DNA from: Xanthocytophaga flava
Lineage (GTDB): Bacteria; Bacteroidota; Bacteroidia; Cytophagales; 172606-1
DNA length: 64,000 nucleotides
Assembly: GCA_030068525.1 (NCBI GenBank)
Contig: JASJOS010000013.1
Location: forward strand, 1-64,000
Reading direction: 5' to 3'
Shown here: positions 1 through 9,583 of the stretch, piece by piece
Numbering within the stretch: the stretch's first letter is position 1
Layout: every line of letters begins with the position of its first letter
Program-made: the position numbers and the translations under genes
Notes under the pieces: model-generated
Told to the model about the DNA's origin: nothing
What the model saw: the letters and a program-made list of their open reading frames with translations, nothing else
Databases searched by the model: none

Positions 1-2
1 CA

Positions 3-131
3 GGTGGTCAGCTATTTCGCAGATTTTTGTATCCGGTATTGGAACAGACGCTCAACCGAACATCTTACAATGATGCCATAACCAATCAGGGGGCAGATGA
101 TCTGATGACTAAAATTTGGTGGGATAAATAA
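3..131 (+). CDS. SusD/RagB-like outer-membrane lipoprotein, C-terminal fragment
   Basis: The reading frame is open from the window edge to TAA at 129-131 and gives about 42 residues. They contain a YPxxEQxLN-like stretch, then NxxxYNxA and QGxDDLMTKIWWDK at the very end. This matches the C-terminus of SusD-like nutrient-binding lipoproteins, in which such a Gly-Asp-Asp...WWDK ending is common. The rest of the gene lies upstream of the window. SusD proteins bind glycans on the cell surface with a SusC-type TonB transporter. The two exo-glycosidase genes downstream fit a polysaccharide-utilisation locus. The assignment rests on a short tail, so the exact subfamily is uncertain. Confidence 0.75.
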   Translation, partial: GGQLFRRFLYPVLEQTLNRTSYNDAITNQGADDLMTKIWWDK

Positions 132-190
132 TAACTCCTGCTTCTTAGACTGAATAAATTAAAAGAGTAAATAATTTAATAAGGATTAAT

Positions 191-2467
191 ATGCGATTTC
201 TTTTCTTAACAGTAAGCATATTATTAGGGTGTTTAAATCAACTGTTGGCTCAGTCGGCTTTGCTGGCTGAGCCTCCTATTATCCCAATTCCGGTTTTGTA
301 TCAACGGCATACCGGAGTTTTTCAAATTACAGCGAGAACCATTATTCTCTCAGATCCATCTGTTGACAAATCGGTTTGTTCCTTCTTCCAGGAATCTTTA
401 ACTAATATAACAAAATCTGCCTTGCCCATTCGTAAAAAAGGTAAGGCAGATTTTATAAAATTTTCAATCAATCCTCAACAAATCAAAGAGCCGGAAGGAT
501 ACTCTTTAACTATTACTTCCAACACAATAATCCTGACGGGACATGATAACGCCGGATTATTCTATGGCTTTCAGTCTCTTCTTCAATTATTCTCCCAATC
601 CCAAACTATTCCTGCTTGCTTTATCAAAGATAATCCGCGATTTAGTTATAGGGGTATGCATCTGGATGTGAGCCGTAATTTTTTTCCTGTCAGTTTTATT
701 AAAAAATACATAGATATACTGGCTTATTATAAATTCAATACTTTTCACTGGCATTTGACTGATGATCAGGGCTGGCGTATTGAAATCAAAAAATATCCTT
801 TGTTGCAGCAAATTGCAGCATACAGAAACGAAACCCTTATTGGACACAAAAAAGAACTTCCTCATCGTTTTGATGGGAAAAAATATGGAGGGTATTATAC
901 CCAGAATGAAATCAAAGAAGTAATTGAGTATGCAACTCAACGACATATTACCATAATTCCTGAAATAGAAATGCCTGGCCATGCTATGGCAGCCTTGTCT
1001 GCTTATCCTCAATATGGTTGTACCGGTGGTCCATATTCCGCAGCGACTTTTTGGGGGATTTTTGATGAAGTATATTGTGCAGGAAACGATAGTACCTTTT
1101 TCTTTTTACAGAATGTATTAGATGAGGTTATTTCTCTATTTCCCTCAACTTATATCCATGTAGGGGGAGATGAATGTGTTAAGACAAAATGGAAAGCATG
1201 TCCAAAATGTCAGAAACGAATCCAGACAGAACATCTAAAGGACGAAGATGAGTTGCAGAGTTACTTTATGAAACGAATTGGAGATTATGTATATAGTAAG
1301 GGGCGAAAAATTATCGGGTGGGATGAGATATTGGAAGGTGGTTTACCTCCTGATGCAACAGTAATGAGCTGGAGAGGAATAGAAGGAGGGATAGATGCAA
1401 TCCGACAAAAGCATAATGCCATTATGACTCCAGAGAGTCATGTGTATCTGGATTACTATCAATCCTTATATCCTCAGGAACCTTTAGCAGCAGCGGGTTA
1501 TACGCCATTGTCTAAAGTATATACTTATGAGCCAATCCCTGTTGATCTAAGTCCAGAAGACGCAAAGTATTTAATAGGTATTCAGGGAAATATCTGGACA
1601 GAATATATGCCTACTTCTCAGCAAGTTGAATATATGATGTTGCCCAGAGCATTGGCTATTGCTGAACTTGCCTGGAGTAAACCCGAAAAAAAGAACTATC
1701 CAGACTTTCTAAGACGGGTGAGAGTCCATCAGGCAATTCTGAAAACCAATGATATAAATTGTGCAGATGTGTTCGATGAAATTACGGATTCTGTTACAAT
1801 AAAAACCAATCAACCTCCTATACTTCACTTGTCTACTTCTTTGCCAAAGTCAGAAATTTACTATACTCTTGATGGCTCAAATCCAAGTATTTCAAGTTTA
1901 CAGTATAAAGGACCAATCGAAATTGTAAAATCTAAAACAATCAGAGCTGCTGTGTTTTTTGAAGGAAAACAAAAGGGACGAGTATTTGAAAAAGAATTTC
2001 ATATCAGTAAATCCACTGGCAAACCTATATCATTCACACCTGCACCTAAAGGAAATTACAAGCCTGTTACTAACCTGACAGCTGTGAACGGGATAGTAGG
2101 TACAACCCGATACAATACTGGAGAGTGGGTAGGTTTTCAGGACACAAACGTTGAAGTCCAGGTAGATTTGCAAACTATACAAACTGTTTCAGATTTACAG
2201 GTAAATGTATTGGTATATCATTGGCAACGAATGTGGGCACCTATTCAACTTGTTTTTTCTGTTTCAGAGAATGGACAATCTTTTAAAGAGGTCTATACTC
2301 ATACTAACTTTCCTATTAACGGGATCAATCCAGTTCATACAGTTCTATCACCTCTTAAAGCAAGATACATTCGAATTAAAGCAATGAATCCTGCAACAAT
2401 TCCTGTAGGAGAGTATGGAGCAGGAGGAAGGCCCTGGTTCTTATTCGATGAATTGGAAATTAATTAA
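191..2467 (+). CDS. Beta-N-acetylhexosaminidase (GH20) with chitobiase-type and discoidin-like C-terminal domains
   Basis: 758 residues. An N-terminal hydrophobic segment (about 1-21) is an export signal; a weak lipobox ending at Cys14 is also possible. A GH20b-like domain (about 30-145) precedes the GH20 barrel (about 150-510), which carries the HLTDDQGWR motif and the HVGGDE motif at 323-328. Asp327 and Glu328 are the expected catalytic pair of substrate-assisted hexosaminidases. A chitobiase/beta-hexosaminidase C-terminal domain (about 545-610, with YTLDGSNPS) and an F5/8-type-C-like domain (about 640-755) follow and probably bind glycan. The family removes terminal GlcNAc or GalNAc in the periplasm or at the surface. 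With the neighbouring fucosidase it suggests degradation of fucosylated, GlcNAc-containing glycans. Confidence 0.95.
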   Translation: MRFLFLTVSILLGCLNQLLAQSALLAEPPIIPIPVLYQRHTGVFQITARTIILSDPSVDKSVCSFFQESLTNITKSALPIRKKGKADFIKFSINPQQIKEPEGYSLTITSNTIILTGHDNAGLFYGFQSLLQLFSQSQTIPACFIKDNPRFSYRGMHLDVSRNFFPVSFIKKYIDILAYYKFNTFHWHLTDDQGWRIEIKKYPLLQQIAAYRNETLIGHKKELPHRFDGKKYGGYYTQNEIKEVIEYATQRHITIIPEIEMPGHAMAALSAYPQYGCTGGPYSAATFWGIFDEVYCAGNDSTFFFLQNVLDEVISLFPSTYIHVGGDECVKTKWKACPKCQKRIQTEHLKDEDELQSYFMKRIGDYVYSKGRKIIGWDEILEGGLPPDATVMSWRGIEGGIDAIRQKHNAIMTPESHVYLDYYQSLYPQEPLAAAGYTPLSKVYTYEPIPVDLSPEDAKYLIGIQGNIWTEYMPTSQQVEYMMLPRALAIAELAWSKPEKKNYPDFLRRVRVHQAILKTNDINCADVFDEITDSVTIKTNQPPILHLSTSLPKSEIYYTLDGSNPSISSLQYKGPIEIVKSKTIRAAVFFEGKQKGRVFEKEFHISKSTGKPISFTPAPKGNYKPVTNLTAVNGIVGTTRYNTGEWVGFQDTNVEVQVDLQTIQTVSDLQVNVLVYHWQRMWAPIQLVFSVSENGQSFKEVYTHTNFPINGINPVHTVLSPLKARYIRIKAMNPATIPVGEYGAGGRPWFLFDELEIN

Positions 2468-2578
2468 TGATAGGTAGGTTACTTAATGTGTATTTATATT
2501 TTATCTTATGTTAAGTGATTTTTATTTATAATTCACCTTAACAATTATTCAATCCAACTATTACCTATTTTTGTATTT

Positions 2579-4225
2579 ATGAGATTTTTAGGATTTTTGG
2601 GGATTTTGCTTTTTGTTTTTAGTGGGACTGTCAACGCTCAGATAACAGGAGCCAATCTTAACAAACCAGAAAGAGAAGAGTGGTTAAAAGATGCAGGGTT
2701 TGGTATGTTTATTCATTGGAATATGGATGTACAGTTAGGCTTGGTAATCAGTCATTCTCTAGTAGGCGCATCAGAAGATTATATAGAAAGATATATTCAC
2801 GAATTACCACAGACTTTCAATCCCACAGACTGGAATGCCGAACGAATGGTGATAATGGCTAAGAATGCGGGGATGAAGTATATCATGTTTACCACCAAGC
2901 ATCATGCTGGTTTTTGTATGTGGGATACTAAAACTACAGATTTCAATATCATGCATACACCTTATCAAAAAGATATTGTCAAACAGTATGTTGAGGCCTG
3001 TCACAAATGGGGGGTTGCTGTTGGATTTTACTATTCACCAGAGGATTTTGTATTTGCTTATCGTAATGGCATGAAGGATATAACCCGTGATGATCATTGG
3101 GAAAAAGCAAAACCATTTCAGGAGAAATATAAAGCGTTTGTATTGGAACAATGCAAAGAATTAATGACTCAATATGGACAGGTTGACTTGTTTTTTATAG
3201 ATAGTGATGTTTTACGGGAAGAAGTAAAACAGGCGATTTGGAAATATCAGCCAAACTGTTTAGTTACCAGAGGTGTATTACCTACACCTGAGCAGCAACT
3301 ACCTGGAGAGACATTAACCACTGCCTGGGAAAGTTGTATGACAATGGGGACAGATTGGGGATATAAACCAACAAATGAACACTATAAGTCAGGAACGGAA
3401 CTTATTGACATTCTTATCGAGTCTCGTGCAAAAGGAGGATCTTACCTGTTGAATGTAGGACCTACTCAGTGGGGTAATGTAAATGAAGCACAGGAGGGAC
3501 GCCTGATGGAAATTGGCGCCTGGCATTTCATCAATCAGGAAGCAATACATAATGTTCGTCCATGGATTATAAAAAATGAAGGTGATATCTGGTTTACCAA
3601 AAAGAAAGATGAAAACACAGTGTATGCTTACATACGGAATATGCCAGAATGGCCACGCGGTGAACGAAGAAATTTTGTGTTAAAATCTGTAAAGGCAACT
3701 GCAAAAACAGAGATTAGTGTTTTAGGGCAGACAGGTAATATAGTTGAATACCAACCTTCGAATAATGGAAAAGCAACTTTTGAGCAAACTGCGGAAGGAT
3801 TTAAAATATCTGTAGTGCGTGCTCAACGTATTTATAATAACCATAAGTGGCCCAATCCGATTGTAGTTAAATTAAAAAATGTTGAACCTGCTTTAGAAAC
3901 AGCACATTTTGGTACAGTAAAGGCTGAAAAACAGACAAATGGTAATTTAAAGTTAACTGCTAACCTGACAGCTTTAGGAAATGGCAAACAATTTCAGCTT
4001 GGATTTGAATACAGGCCTGTACAAAGTACACTGAACGAAGAGTTTAATGAAAAATGGACATCAACAGATGTATTTCCAGTTATTAAAAAAGGAATGCATA
4101 GTCTGGAAATTGTAAAAAGCAACATCGTTTCCTATGATGAGATAGAATACAGGGCAGTATTGTATCAGGATGGTTTAAAGATAGAAGGTAATGTTTTGAA
4201 GATTAGCAAGTTAAAACTGGAATGA
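2579..4225 (+). CDS. Alpha-L-fucosidase (GH29)
   Basis: 548 residues with a signal peptide (about 1-20, ending VNA). The GH29 barrel carries FGMFIHW (41-47), TTKHHAGFCMWDT (105-117) and a YYSPED strand. The nucleophile strand reads QVDLFFIDSD (201-210), so Asp208 is the likely nucleophile, in place of the usual WFDG context. The region after about 340 is a beta-rich accessory domain. The family hydrolyses terminal alpha-L-fucosyl residues. The gene starts 111 bp after the GH20 gene on the same strand. A TATTTTTG at 2566-2573, which fits the Bacteroidota -7 consensus TAnnTTTG, lies only 5 bp before the ATG, so it may be fortuitous. Confidence 0.92.
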   Translation: MRFLGFLGILLFVFSGTVNAQITGANLNKPEREEWLKDAGFGMFIHWNMDVQLGLVISHSLVGASEDYIERYIHELPQTFNPTDWNAERMVIMAKNAGMKYIMFTTKHHAGFCMWDTKTTDFNIMHTPYQKDIVKQYVEACHKWGVAVGFYYSPEDFVFAYRNGMKDITRDDHWEKAKPFQEKYKAFVLEQCKELMTQYGQVDLFFIDSDVLREEVKQAIWKYQPNCLVTRGVLPTPEQQLPGETLTTAWESCMTMGTDWGYKPTNEHYKSGTELIDILIESRAKGGSYLLNVGPTQWGNVNEAQEGRLMEIGAWHFINQEAIHNVRPWIIKNEGDIWFTKKKDENTVYAYIRNMPEWPRGERRNFVLKSVKATAKTEISVLGQTGNIVEYQPSNNGKATFEQTAEGFKISVVRAQRIYNNHKWPNPIVVKLKNVEPALETAHFGTVKAEKQTNGNLKLTANLTALGNGKQFQLGFEYRPVQSTLNEEFNEKWTSTDVFPVIKKGMHSLEIVKSNIVSYDEIEYRAVLYQDGLKIEGNVLKISKLKLE

Positions 4226-4277
4226 GTCTTTTCTCATTATCTAACTTATTAAACAACTCACCTGTATCTGAATCGTA

Positions 4278-5591
4278 ATGGCTGTACTTAGCGTTGTATT
4301 TTGTATTGCCCTCCTGGTTATATTGATCAGCTGGGCTAAATTAAATGCTTTTATTTCATTTTTAATAGTATCTGTTATTGCAGGATTCCTGCTAAAGTTG
4401 CCACTAACGGGAATAGTGGGTGCCATTCAGAAGGGAATGGGAGATACTCTTGGGTCATTAATTGGCATTATTATATTAGGAGCTATGTTGGGAAAGTTAG
4501 TAGCTGAAAGTGGAGCTGCCCAACAAATAGCTTCTGTCATGATGCAGCTGTTCGGCCCAAAAAATATCCAATGGGGCCTGGTATGCACAGGATTTATTAT
4601 TGGTATACCTTTATTTTATAGTGTGGGTTTTGTCTTAATGATTCCGTTGATCTTTTCAGTGGTATATCGGTACAAAATACCTGCTGTATATATAGGATTA
4701 CCCATGCTTGCATCGTTATCTGTTGCACATGGTTTTTTGCCTCCGCATCCTTCTCCAGCTGCACTGGTGAATCAATTTAATGCCAATATGGGCTTAACCT
4801 TGATTTATGGATTGGTCATTGCTATTCCTTCTATTATAGTAGCTGGGCCGATTTTTTCAAAGACATTGAAATCTATTCAGAATGAACCTTTGCAGACTTT
4901 TGTAAAAGAAGAGAAGACCGAAAAATCATTACCTGGAAAGACAAATAGTTTTTTGACATCTTTACTTCCTGTCTTTTTACTTGTTGCAACTATAACTCTT
5001 TCATTTCGATTAGCTCCTAATGGTATACCAGTACACATAACAACTTTTATCGGTGAACCAATCAGTGTAATGCTGATATCAGTATTGGTTGCTACATATA
5101 GTTTGGGTGTAGGGCAGGGAAGGTCTATCTCTCAGGTAATGCAAATCTATGAAGGTGCGGTAAAGGATGTGGCAATGATTATTCTGATTATTGCTGGAGC
5201 AGGGGCTTTGAAGCAAATTTTGACAGAAAGTGGGGTGAGTAAAGAAATTGCTGATAGTTTACAATATCTGTCTCTACCTTCTCTGGTACTGGCATGGCTT
5301 ATTGCTGCTATTATTCGGGTATGCATAGGTTCTGCCACAATTGCCGGACTCACAACTGCCAGTATGGTTGCTCCTTTGATTGCGCAGCAACACGTTAATC
5401 CAAACCTCATGGTATTATCTATTGGTGCTGGCAGTCTGATGTTTTCTCATGTGAATGATCCGGGTTTCTGGATGTTTAAAGAGTACTTCAATCTTTCGTT
5501 AAAAGATACACTTCGCTCCTGGTCGCTGATGGAAACAATTGTTTCGTTTTGTGGATTATTCGGCGTGCTTATACTGGATAGTTTTCTCTAA
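4278..5591 (+). CDS. GntP-family proton symporter (gluconate/D-serine-type permease)
   Basis: 437 residues, strongly hydrophobic throughout, with about 12 predicted membrane segments. Family features include the HGFLPPHPSPAALV motif in the first half and the GSATIAGLTTASMVAPL stretch followed by SHVNDPGFWMFKEYF near the C-terminus. GntP permeases import gluconate and related hydroxy acids; DsdX in the same family imports D-serine. The next genes encode a RidA-like protein, a D-amino-acid PLP enzyme and a dipeptidase, so D-serine, D-threonine or a related hydroxy amino acid is a more likely substrate here than gluconate. That substrate is inferred from context only. Confidence 0.9.
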   Translation: MAVLSVVFCIALLVILISWAKLNAFISFLIVSVIAGFLLKLPLTGIVGAIQKGMGDTLGSLIGIIILGAMLGKLVAESGAAQQIASVMMQLFGPKNIQWGLVCTGFIIGIPLFYSVGFVLMIPLIFSVVYRYKIPAVYIGLPMLASLSVAHGFLPPHPSPAALVNQFNANMGLTLIYGLVIAIPSIIVAGPIFSKTLKSIQNEPLQTFVKEEKTEKSLPGKTNSFLTSLLPVFLLVATITLSFRLAPNGIPVHITTFIGEPISVMLISVLVATYSLGVGQGRSISQVMQIYEGAVKDVAMIILIIAGAGALKQILTESGVSKEIADSLQYLSLPSLVLAWLIAAIIRVCIGSATIAGLTTASMVAPLIAQQHVNPNLMVLSIGAGSLMFSHVNDPGFWMFKEYFNLSLKDTLRSWSLMETIVSFCGLFGVLILDSFL

Positions 5592-5706
5592 CTACTAATT
5601 AAAATGAATAGTTAAAAAATATTGATTCCAGTAAAGATTGAGTAAAAATTTTTCCTTTGCTTTGTTGCCTTATACATTGTATTCTATTATTTATATTTTT
5701 ATTCCT

Positions 5707-6192
5707 ATGCAGACAGATTTAATAACAGAATTGACACCTTCCCAAGCCTTTGCTAAGCTGGGACTATCTCTTCCTCCTGCACCACTACCGCTAGGAGTGT
5801 ACAAACCCTATCTTATTGATGGAAAATATCTCTATGTATCCGGACATGGACCTGTACAGAATGATAAAAGCCTGATTATTGGTCGTATTGGACAAGATAT
5901 GGATATTGAGCAAGGTAAATTAGCTGCCCGACAAGTTGGATTGACTATTCTTTCTACTATTACGACACACGTAGGTAGTCTGGATAAGGTAAAGCGGGTA
6001 ATCAAAATTTTAGGTATGGTAAATTGTACTTCTGATTTTGAACGCCATCCATATGTAATTAACGGTTGTAGTGAGTTATTCGCTAAAATATGGGGAGAAG
6101 AAAATGGCATAGGTGTGCGTAGTGCAGTAGGTATGGGTACCTTACCTGATAATATTCCGGTAGAGATTGAAGCATTATTCGAACTGGCTTAA
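5707..6192 (+). CDS. RidA/YjgF/UK114-family protein
   Basis: 161 residues from the ATG at 5707. The open frame extends upstream to a TTG at 5638, but the intervening residues look like random hydrophobic sequence. The fold is recognisable from GKYLYVSGHGP near the start and GVRSAVGMGTLPDNIPVEIEA at the end, the usual place of the conserved Arg and the Glu of the RidA trimer. Canonical RidA hydrolyses reactive 2-aminoacrylate and other imines released by PLP-dependent dehydratases. It lies 3 bp before a D-amino-acid PLP enzyme that could release such imines, so a detoxifying role is plausible. The protein is longer than canonical RidA (about 128 residues) and belongs to the longer subgroup. 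Confidence 0.88.
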   Translation: MQTDLITELTPSQAFAKLGLSLPPAPLPLGVYKPYLIDGKYLYVSGHGPVQNDKSLIIGRIGQDMDIEQGKLAARQVGLTILSTITTHVGSLDKVKRVIKILGMVNCTSDFERHPYVINGCSELFAKIWGEENGIGVRSAVGMGTLPDNIPVEIEALFELA

Positions 6193-6195
6193 GAC

Positions 6196-7311
6196 ATGAG
6201 CAATGAACCATGGTATGTAATCAAGGATATTGACAAGCTGGATTCACCTGCATTAGTAGTATATCCTGATCGTGTAAAGCATAATATCACAGTACTTAAA
6301 GATTTTGTTTCAGACACAAACCGTCTGAGACCGCATGTAAAAACGCATAAATCTATAGAAGTAACACAGTTGCTTCTGGAAGCGGGTATACATAAATTCA
6401 AGTGTGCAACGATTGCTGAAGCTGAGATGCTGGCTATAGCTGGGGCAAAGGATATATTGTTGGCTTATCAACCAACGGAGCCTAAAATGCATCGACTAAT
6501 CCATCTGATTCAGCAATATCCCACTATTCACTTTAGTTGTCTGGTAGATAATGCTGAGTCAGCCCGGATGATTTCAAATCTGGCTGATATTTCAGAACTT
6601 CAGGTATCTGTATTTATTGATGTGAATGTTGGAATGAATCGGACAGGTATTTTACCTGATCAGGATGCCTTCAACTTATATGAAATCTTAGCGGGTCTTT
6701 CAGGCACTACACCATTAGGATTTCATGCATATGATGGGCATATTCGTGAAACAGATCTTGAGATACGAAAGCAATTATGTGCTGAGGCATTGAAACCTGT
6801 CTTGGATATCTGTAATCAGTTAGAGATGAAAGGGTATGAAAAACCGGTTATCGTTGCAGGTGGAAGTCCGACATTTCCGGTTCACGCTGCAAATGAGCGG
6901 GTCGAGTGTAGCCCTGGTACATTTGTGTATTGGGATAAAGGATATCAGAGTTCGTTTCCTGAACAGCCTTTTCTTACAGCGGCATTGGTTGTAACACGGG
7001 TAATATCTTTACCAAGTCCTTCTCGTATTTGTGTAGATTTGGGACACAAATCTATTGCAGCAGAAAATGAACTTACCCGAAGAGTATATTTTCTTAATGC
7101 TCCTGATCTAAAACCTATTGGGCAAAGTGAAGAACATTTAGTACTTGAAGCTGGTGAAGGACATTTTTATCAGGTAGGTGATGTCCTGTATGGACTACCT
7201 TATCATGTGTGTCCAACATGTGCTTTATATGAAAAAGCATATACAATCGAAAATGGAATACAGACTGATACCTGGAAAACAATAGCCCGTGATCGAAGTA
7301 TTCATTATTAA
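6196..7311 (+). CDS. PLP-dependent D-threonine aldolase / D-serine dehydratase-type enzyme
   Basis: 371 residues, alanine-racemase-like fold-type III. The PLP lysine is Lys49 in RPHVKTHK. A glycine-rich phosphate-binding region (VAGGSPTF) and the C-terminal metal site GLPYHVCPTC (His337, Cys339) are visible. The His-x-Cys pair resembles the zinc ligands of eukaryotic-type D-serine dehydratase, whereas classical D-threonine aldolases have His-x-Asp. The enzyme may therefore dehydrate D-serine or D-threonine rather than cleave it; the motif favours but does not prove this. It starts 3 bp after the RidA-like gene and is followed by a strong terminator at 7333-7362. Confidence 0.9.
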   Translation: MSNEPWYVIKDIDKLDSPALVVYPDRVKHNITVLKDFVSDTNRLRPHVKTHKSIEVTQLLLEAGIHKFKCATIAEAEMLAIAGAKDILLAYQPTEPKMHRLIHLIQQYPTIHFSCLVDNAESARMISNLADISELQVSVFIDVNVGMNRTGILPDQDAFNLYEILAGLSGTTPLGFHAYDGHIRETDLEIRKQLCAEALKPVLDICNQLEMKGYEKPVIVAGGSPTFPVHAANERVECSPGTFVYWDKGYQSSFPEQPFLTAALVVTRVISLPSPSRICVDLGHKSIAAENELTRRVYFLNAPDLKPIGQSEEHLVLEAGEGHFYQVGDVLYGLPYHVCPTCALYEKAYTIENGIQTDTWKTIARDRSIHY

Positions 7312-7332
7312 GGTTTCTTTTTTACGAATATC

Positions 7333-7362
7333 AAAGGCTAAAAGGTTTCTCTTTTAGCCTTT
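7333..7362 (+). terminator. Rho-independent terminator after the D-amino-acid enzyme gene
   Basis: A 12-bp perfect stem (7333-7344 with 7351-7362) has a 6-nt loop. The right arm ends in a T-run that continues TTTTTAAATTG. It sits 21 bp after the stop codon at 7311, so the downstream dipeptidase gene probably has its own promoter or depends on read-through. Confidence 0.85.
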
Positions 7363-7398
7363 TTAAATTGTATCAAAATTTTAAGATTGAGAAATATT

Positions 7399-8472
7399 AT
7401 GTTTACAATAGATGCACACCTGGATTTAAGTATGAATGCCATGGAATGGAATAGAGATATCCGCCAGACAGTTGATACAATCCGGAAGCGGGAAACTGGC
7501 ATGACCGACAAGCCGGACCGTGCTAAGGGAACTGTATCATTACCTCAGTTACGGGAAGGAAATATTGGATTAGTTGTAGCTACACAGATTGCCCGATATG
7601 TTGCACCTGACAATCCACTTCCTGGCTGGAATTCGCCGGAACAGGCATGGGCTCAGACCCAGGCTCAGGTTGCCTGGTATAAGGCTATGGAAGAGGAGGG
7701 ACAAATGGTACAAATACATAATCTGGAAACGCTGGAAGCACATTTGAACGTTTGGAATGGGAGTGAAAGTAATGAGAAAAAGCCAATCGGTTATATTCTA
7801 AGTCTGGAAGGTGCTGATTCCCTTGTAACGGTTCAGCATGTGGAAAGAGCGTATAATTATGGACTTCGAGCCATCGGCCCCGCCCATTATGGACCAGGAC
7901 GATATGCACAAGGTACGGATGCAACAGGAGGGCTTGGTACCAAGGGGCGTGAACTTCTCAACGAAATGGAACGACTTAATATTATTCTGGATGCAACACA
8001 TCTATGTGATGATAGTTTCTGGGAAGCTATGAATCATTTTCATGGAGCAGTTTGGGCAAGTCATAATAATTGCAGAGCATTAGTAAATCATAACCGACAA
8101 TTCAGTGACGAACAAATTAAGGAGTTGATTCGCAGAGATGCTGTAATTGGTGGGGCTTTAGATGCATGGATGATGGTACCCGGATGGGTGAGAGGAAAAT
8201 CTACTCCGGAAAGTACAAATTGTAATCTGGAAGTGATGATTGACCATCTGGATCATATTTGTCAGTTGGCAGGAAATGCATTACATATTGGTATCGGTTC
8301 TGATTTAGATGGTGCATTTGGTAAAGAACAATGTCCTTATGATTTGGAAACTATTGCAGATCTCCAAAAGATACCTGATTTATTGTCAAAAAGAGGTTAT
8401 ACTGATACGGATATTCAGAATGTGATGCACGGAAATTGGTTACGTTTTCTAAGAAGAGTATGGTCAAAATGA
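7399..8472 (+). CDS. Membrane dipeptidase-like metallopeptidase (peptidase family M19)
   Basis: 357 residues from the ATG at 7399 (MFTIDAHLDL). The frame is open 12 bp further to a TTG at 7387, which is less likely. M19 zinc-site residues are in order: His7-x-Asp9 in DAHLDL, the bridging Glu in LSLEGAD, His in DATHLCDD, His in WASHNNCRAL, and Asp in IGIGSDLDG. No signal peptide is seen, so a cytoplasmic enzyme is expected. The family hydrolyses dipeptides, often with a D-residue at the C-terminal position. Together with the upstream transporter and PLP enzyme this fits a D-amino-acid/dipeptide catabolic set. Confidence 0.9.
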   Translation: MFTIDAHLDLSMNAMEWNRDIRQTVDTIRKRETGMTDKPDRAKGTVSLPQLREGNIGLVVATQIARYVAPDNPLPGWNSPEQAWAQTQAQVAWYKAMEEEGQMVQIHNLETLEAHLNVWNGSESNEKKPIGYILSLEGADSLVTVQHVERAYNYGLRAIGPAHYGPGRYAQGTDATGGLGTKGRELLNEMERLNIILDATHLCDDSFWEAMNHFHGAVWASHNNCRALVNHNRQFSDEQIKELIRRDAVIGGALDAWMMVPGWVRGKSTPESTNCNLEVMIDHLDHICQLAGNALHIGIGSDLDGAFGKEQCPYDLETIADLQKIPDLLSKRGYTDTDIQNVMHGNWLRFLRRVWSK

Positions 8473-8477
8473 GTTGG

Positions 8478-8516
8478 TTTACCATTCTGGATTCTTATTA
8501 AATTCAGAATGGTAAA
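8478..8516 (+). terminator. Hairpin after the dipeptidase gene, overlapping a candidate start codon
   Basis: A 12-bp perfect inverted repeat (8478-8489 with 8505-8516) has a 15-nt loop and begins 5 bp after the dipeptidase stop. There is no clear T-run, so it may be a weak terminator or an RNA-processing structure. The ATG at 8509 lies inside its right arm, which argues against that codon as the start of the next gene. Confidence 0.55.
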
Positions 8517-8523
8517 ATTCACT

Positions 8524-9060
8524 ATGCATGAAATACACTCTTATATTTACAGAGGTTCTATTTATACTTTTTATATCGTGCTTACTTTTGATTTAGCTAT
8601 CCTGGAACAAACATCGATTGTAAAGAATCTTTTATTGGAAGTGCAAAAATGGCTGTATGCCAGAGGATTGTCTCAATGGAATACCGCATTTTCTGATTAC
8701 TGGATTCAGACAGAGATTTTGAATCAACATTTTTATATAGTAACACAAGGCACTACAATCGTAGCTACATTTCGTTTACTTACCAGTGACCCTGCTTTCT
8801 GGGGAGAAGACGATGCTTCCGCTTTATATTTACATACACTAGCAGTTGCAAGAACAGCTCAAGGTCAGAGTATAGGAACACAGATATTGGATTGGGTTAC
8901 AGCTAAAGCTCAATCCGATAATAAATCTTTATTTCGATTGGATTGCTTAGCTAATAATCCGTTTTTAGTTAACTACTATGCAAAATATGGTTTTCAGTAT
9001 GTACGCAAAAAATGGGTCCAGGAAAGTGAATATGTATTGTATGAAAAAACTTTAAGTTAG
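8524..9060 (+). CDS. GNAT-family N-acetyltransferase
   Basis: About 178 residues from the ATG at 8524. The frame is open from an ATG at 8509, which lies within a hairpin arm, and a GTG at 8578 (giving MLTFDLAILE) would also place the GNAT fold at the very N-terminus. The acetyl-CoA motif A is LHTLAVARTAQGQSIGTQIL, with the expected Q/R-x-x-G-x-G-like turn. Motif B is RLDCLANNPFLVNYYAKYGF, typical of the C-terminal half. Substrate unknown. Length and motif order are normal for a single-domain GNAT. Confidence 0.82.
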   Translation: MHEIHSYIYRGSIYTFYIVLTFDLAILEQTSIVKNLLLEVQKWLYARGLSQWNTAFSDYWIQTEILNQHFYIVTQGTTIVATFRLLTSDPAFWGEDDASALYLHTLAVARTAQGQSIGTQILDWVTAKAQSDNKSLFRLDCLANNPFLVNYYAKYGFQYVRKKWVQESEYVLYEKTLS

Positions 9061-9583
9061 TGTGTCTAAGTGATTAGTAATGAGTGTTTTGTTATGGGTA
9101 AAATTACTTGTTAAATAAGTTTTTTGATTTTGTGAAAGTAAAAGTCAGAACTTGTCTGAAACAGCTTATGAGTTTATAATGAATCTTCTGTATATCTCCT
9201 TTTGCTTTCATATTTCTGCGAATTAGATTTTGTTGTCTCTCGAACATGATAAACCTACCTGGTCAGCCAGGTTTTTATTGATTTATAATTTTAGTTGAAA
9301 AAATCTGTAGATCGGGAAAATCTTTTGAATTGTTTTGAAGTGTTCCAATAGATTTTATCAATTACTTTAAAAGATCAATTTCTTAAAAATGAGAATGTTA
9401 GGTAAGTAAATTTTCCTATGGTATTCTGAAAGAAGACAAAATCTTATTATGATATTTGTCAAATTTTCGATTGTATTTATTGTAAAATAGGCAGTATCTG
9501 TCTTTTTTCACTAATTTTGGAATCGTTTTTGTTTATCTTCGAGTGCAAAACATACTTCATCTTTAAACCAAACAAATCAATTT
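9061..9583. other. Intergenic stretch without a recognisable gene
   Basis: AT-rich DNA with stops in all frames and no convincing small gene. A small hairpin (ACCTGG 9257-9262 with CCAGGT 9267-9272) followed by a T-run could end transcription from the GNAT gene. The last 80 bases before the peptide transporter contain TTTTGG and TATCTTCG, which resemble the Bacteroidota -33/-7 elements, but their 14-nt spacing is too short to call a promoter. Confidence 0.5.

Noticed and set aside
8509-8523. ATG at 8509 as the GNAT start
   Set aside because: It lies inside the right arm of a 12-bp hairpin following the dipeptidase gene; a later start is more likely.
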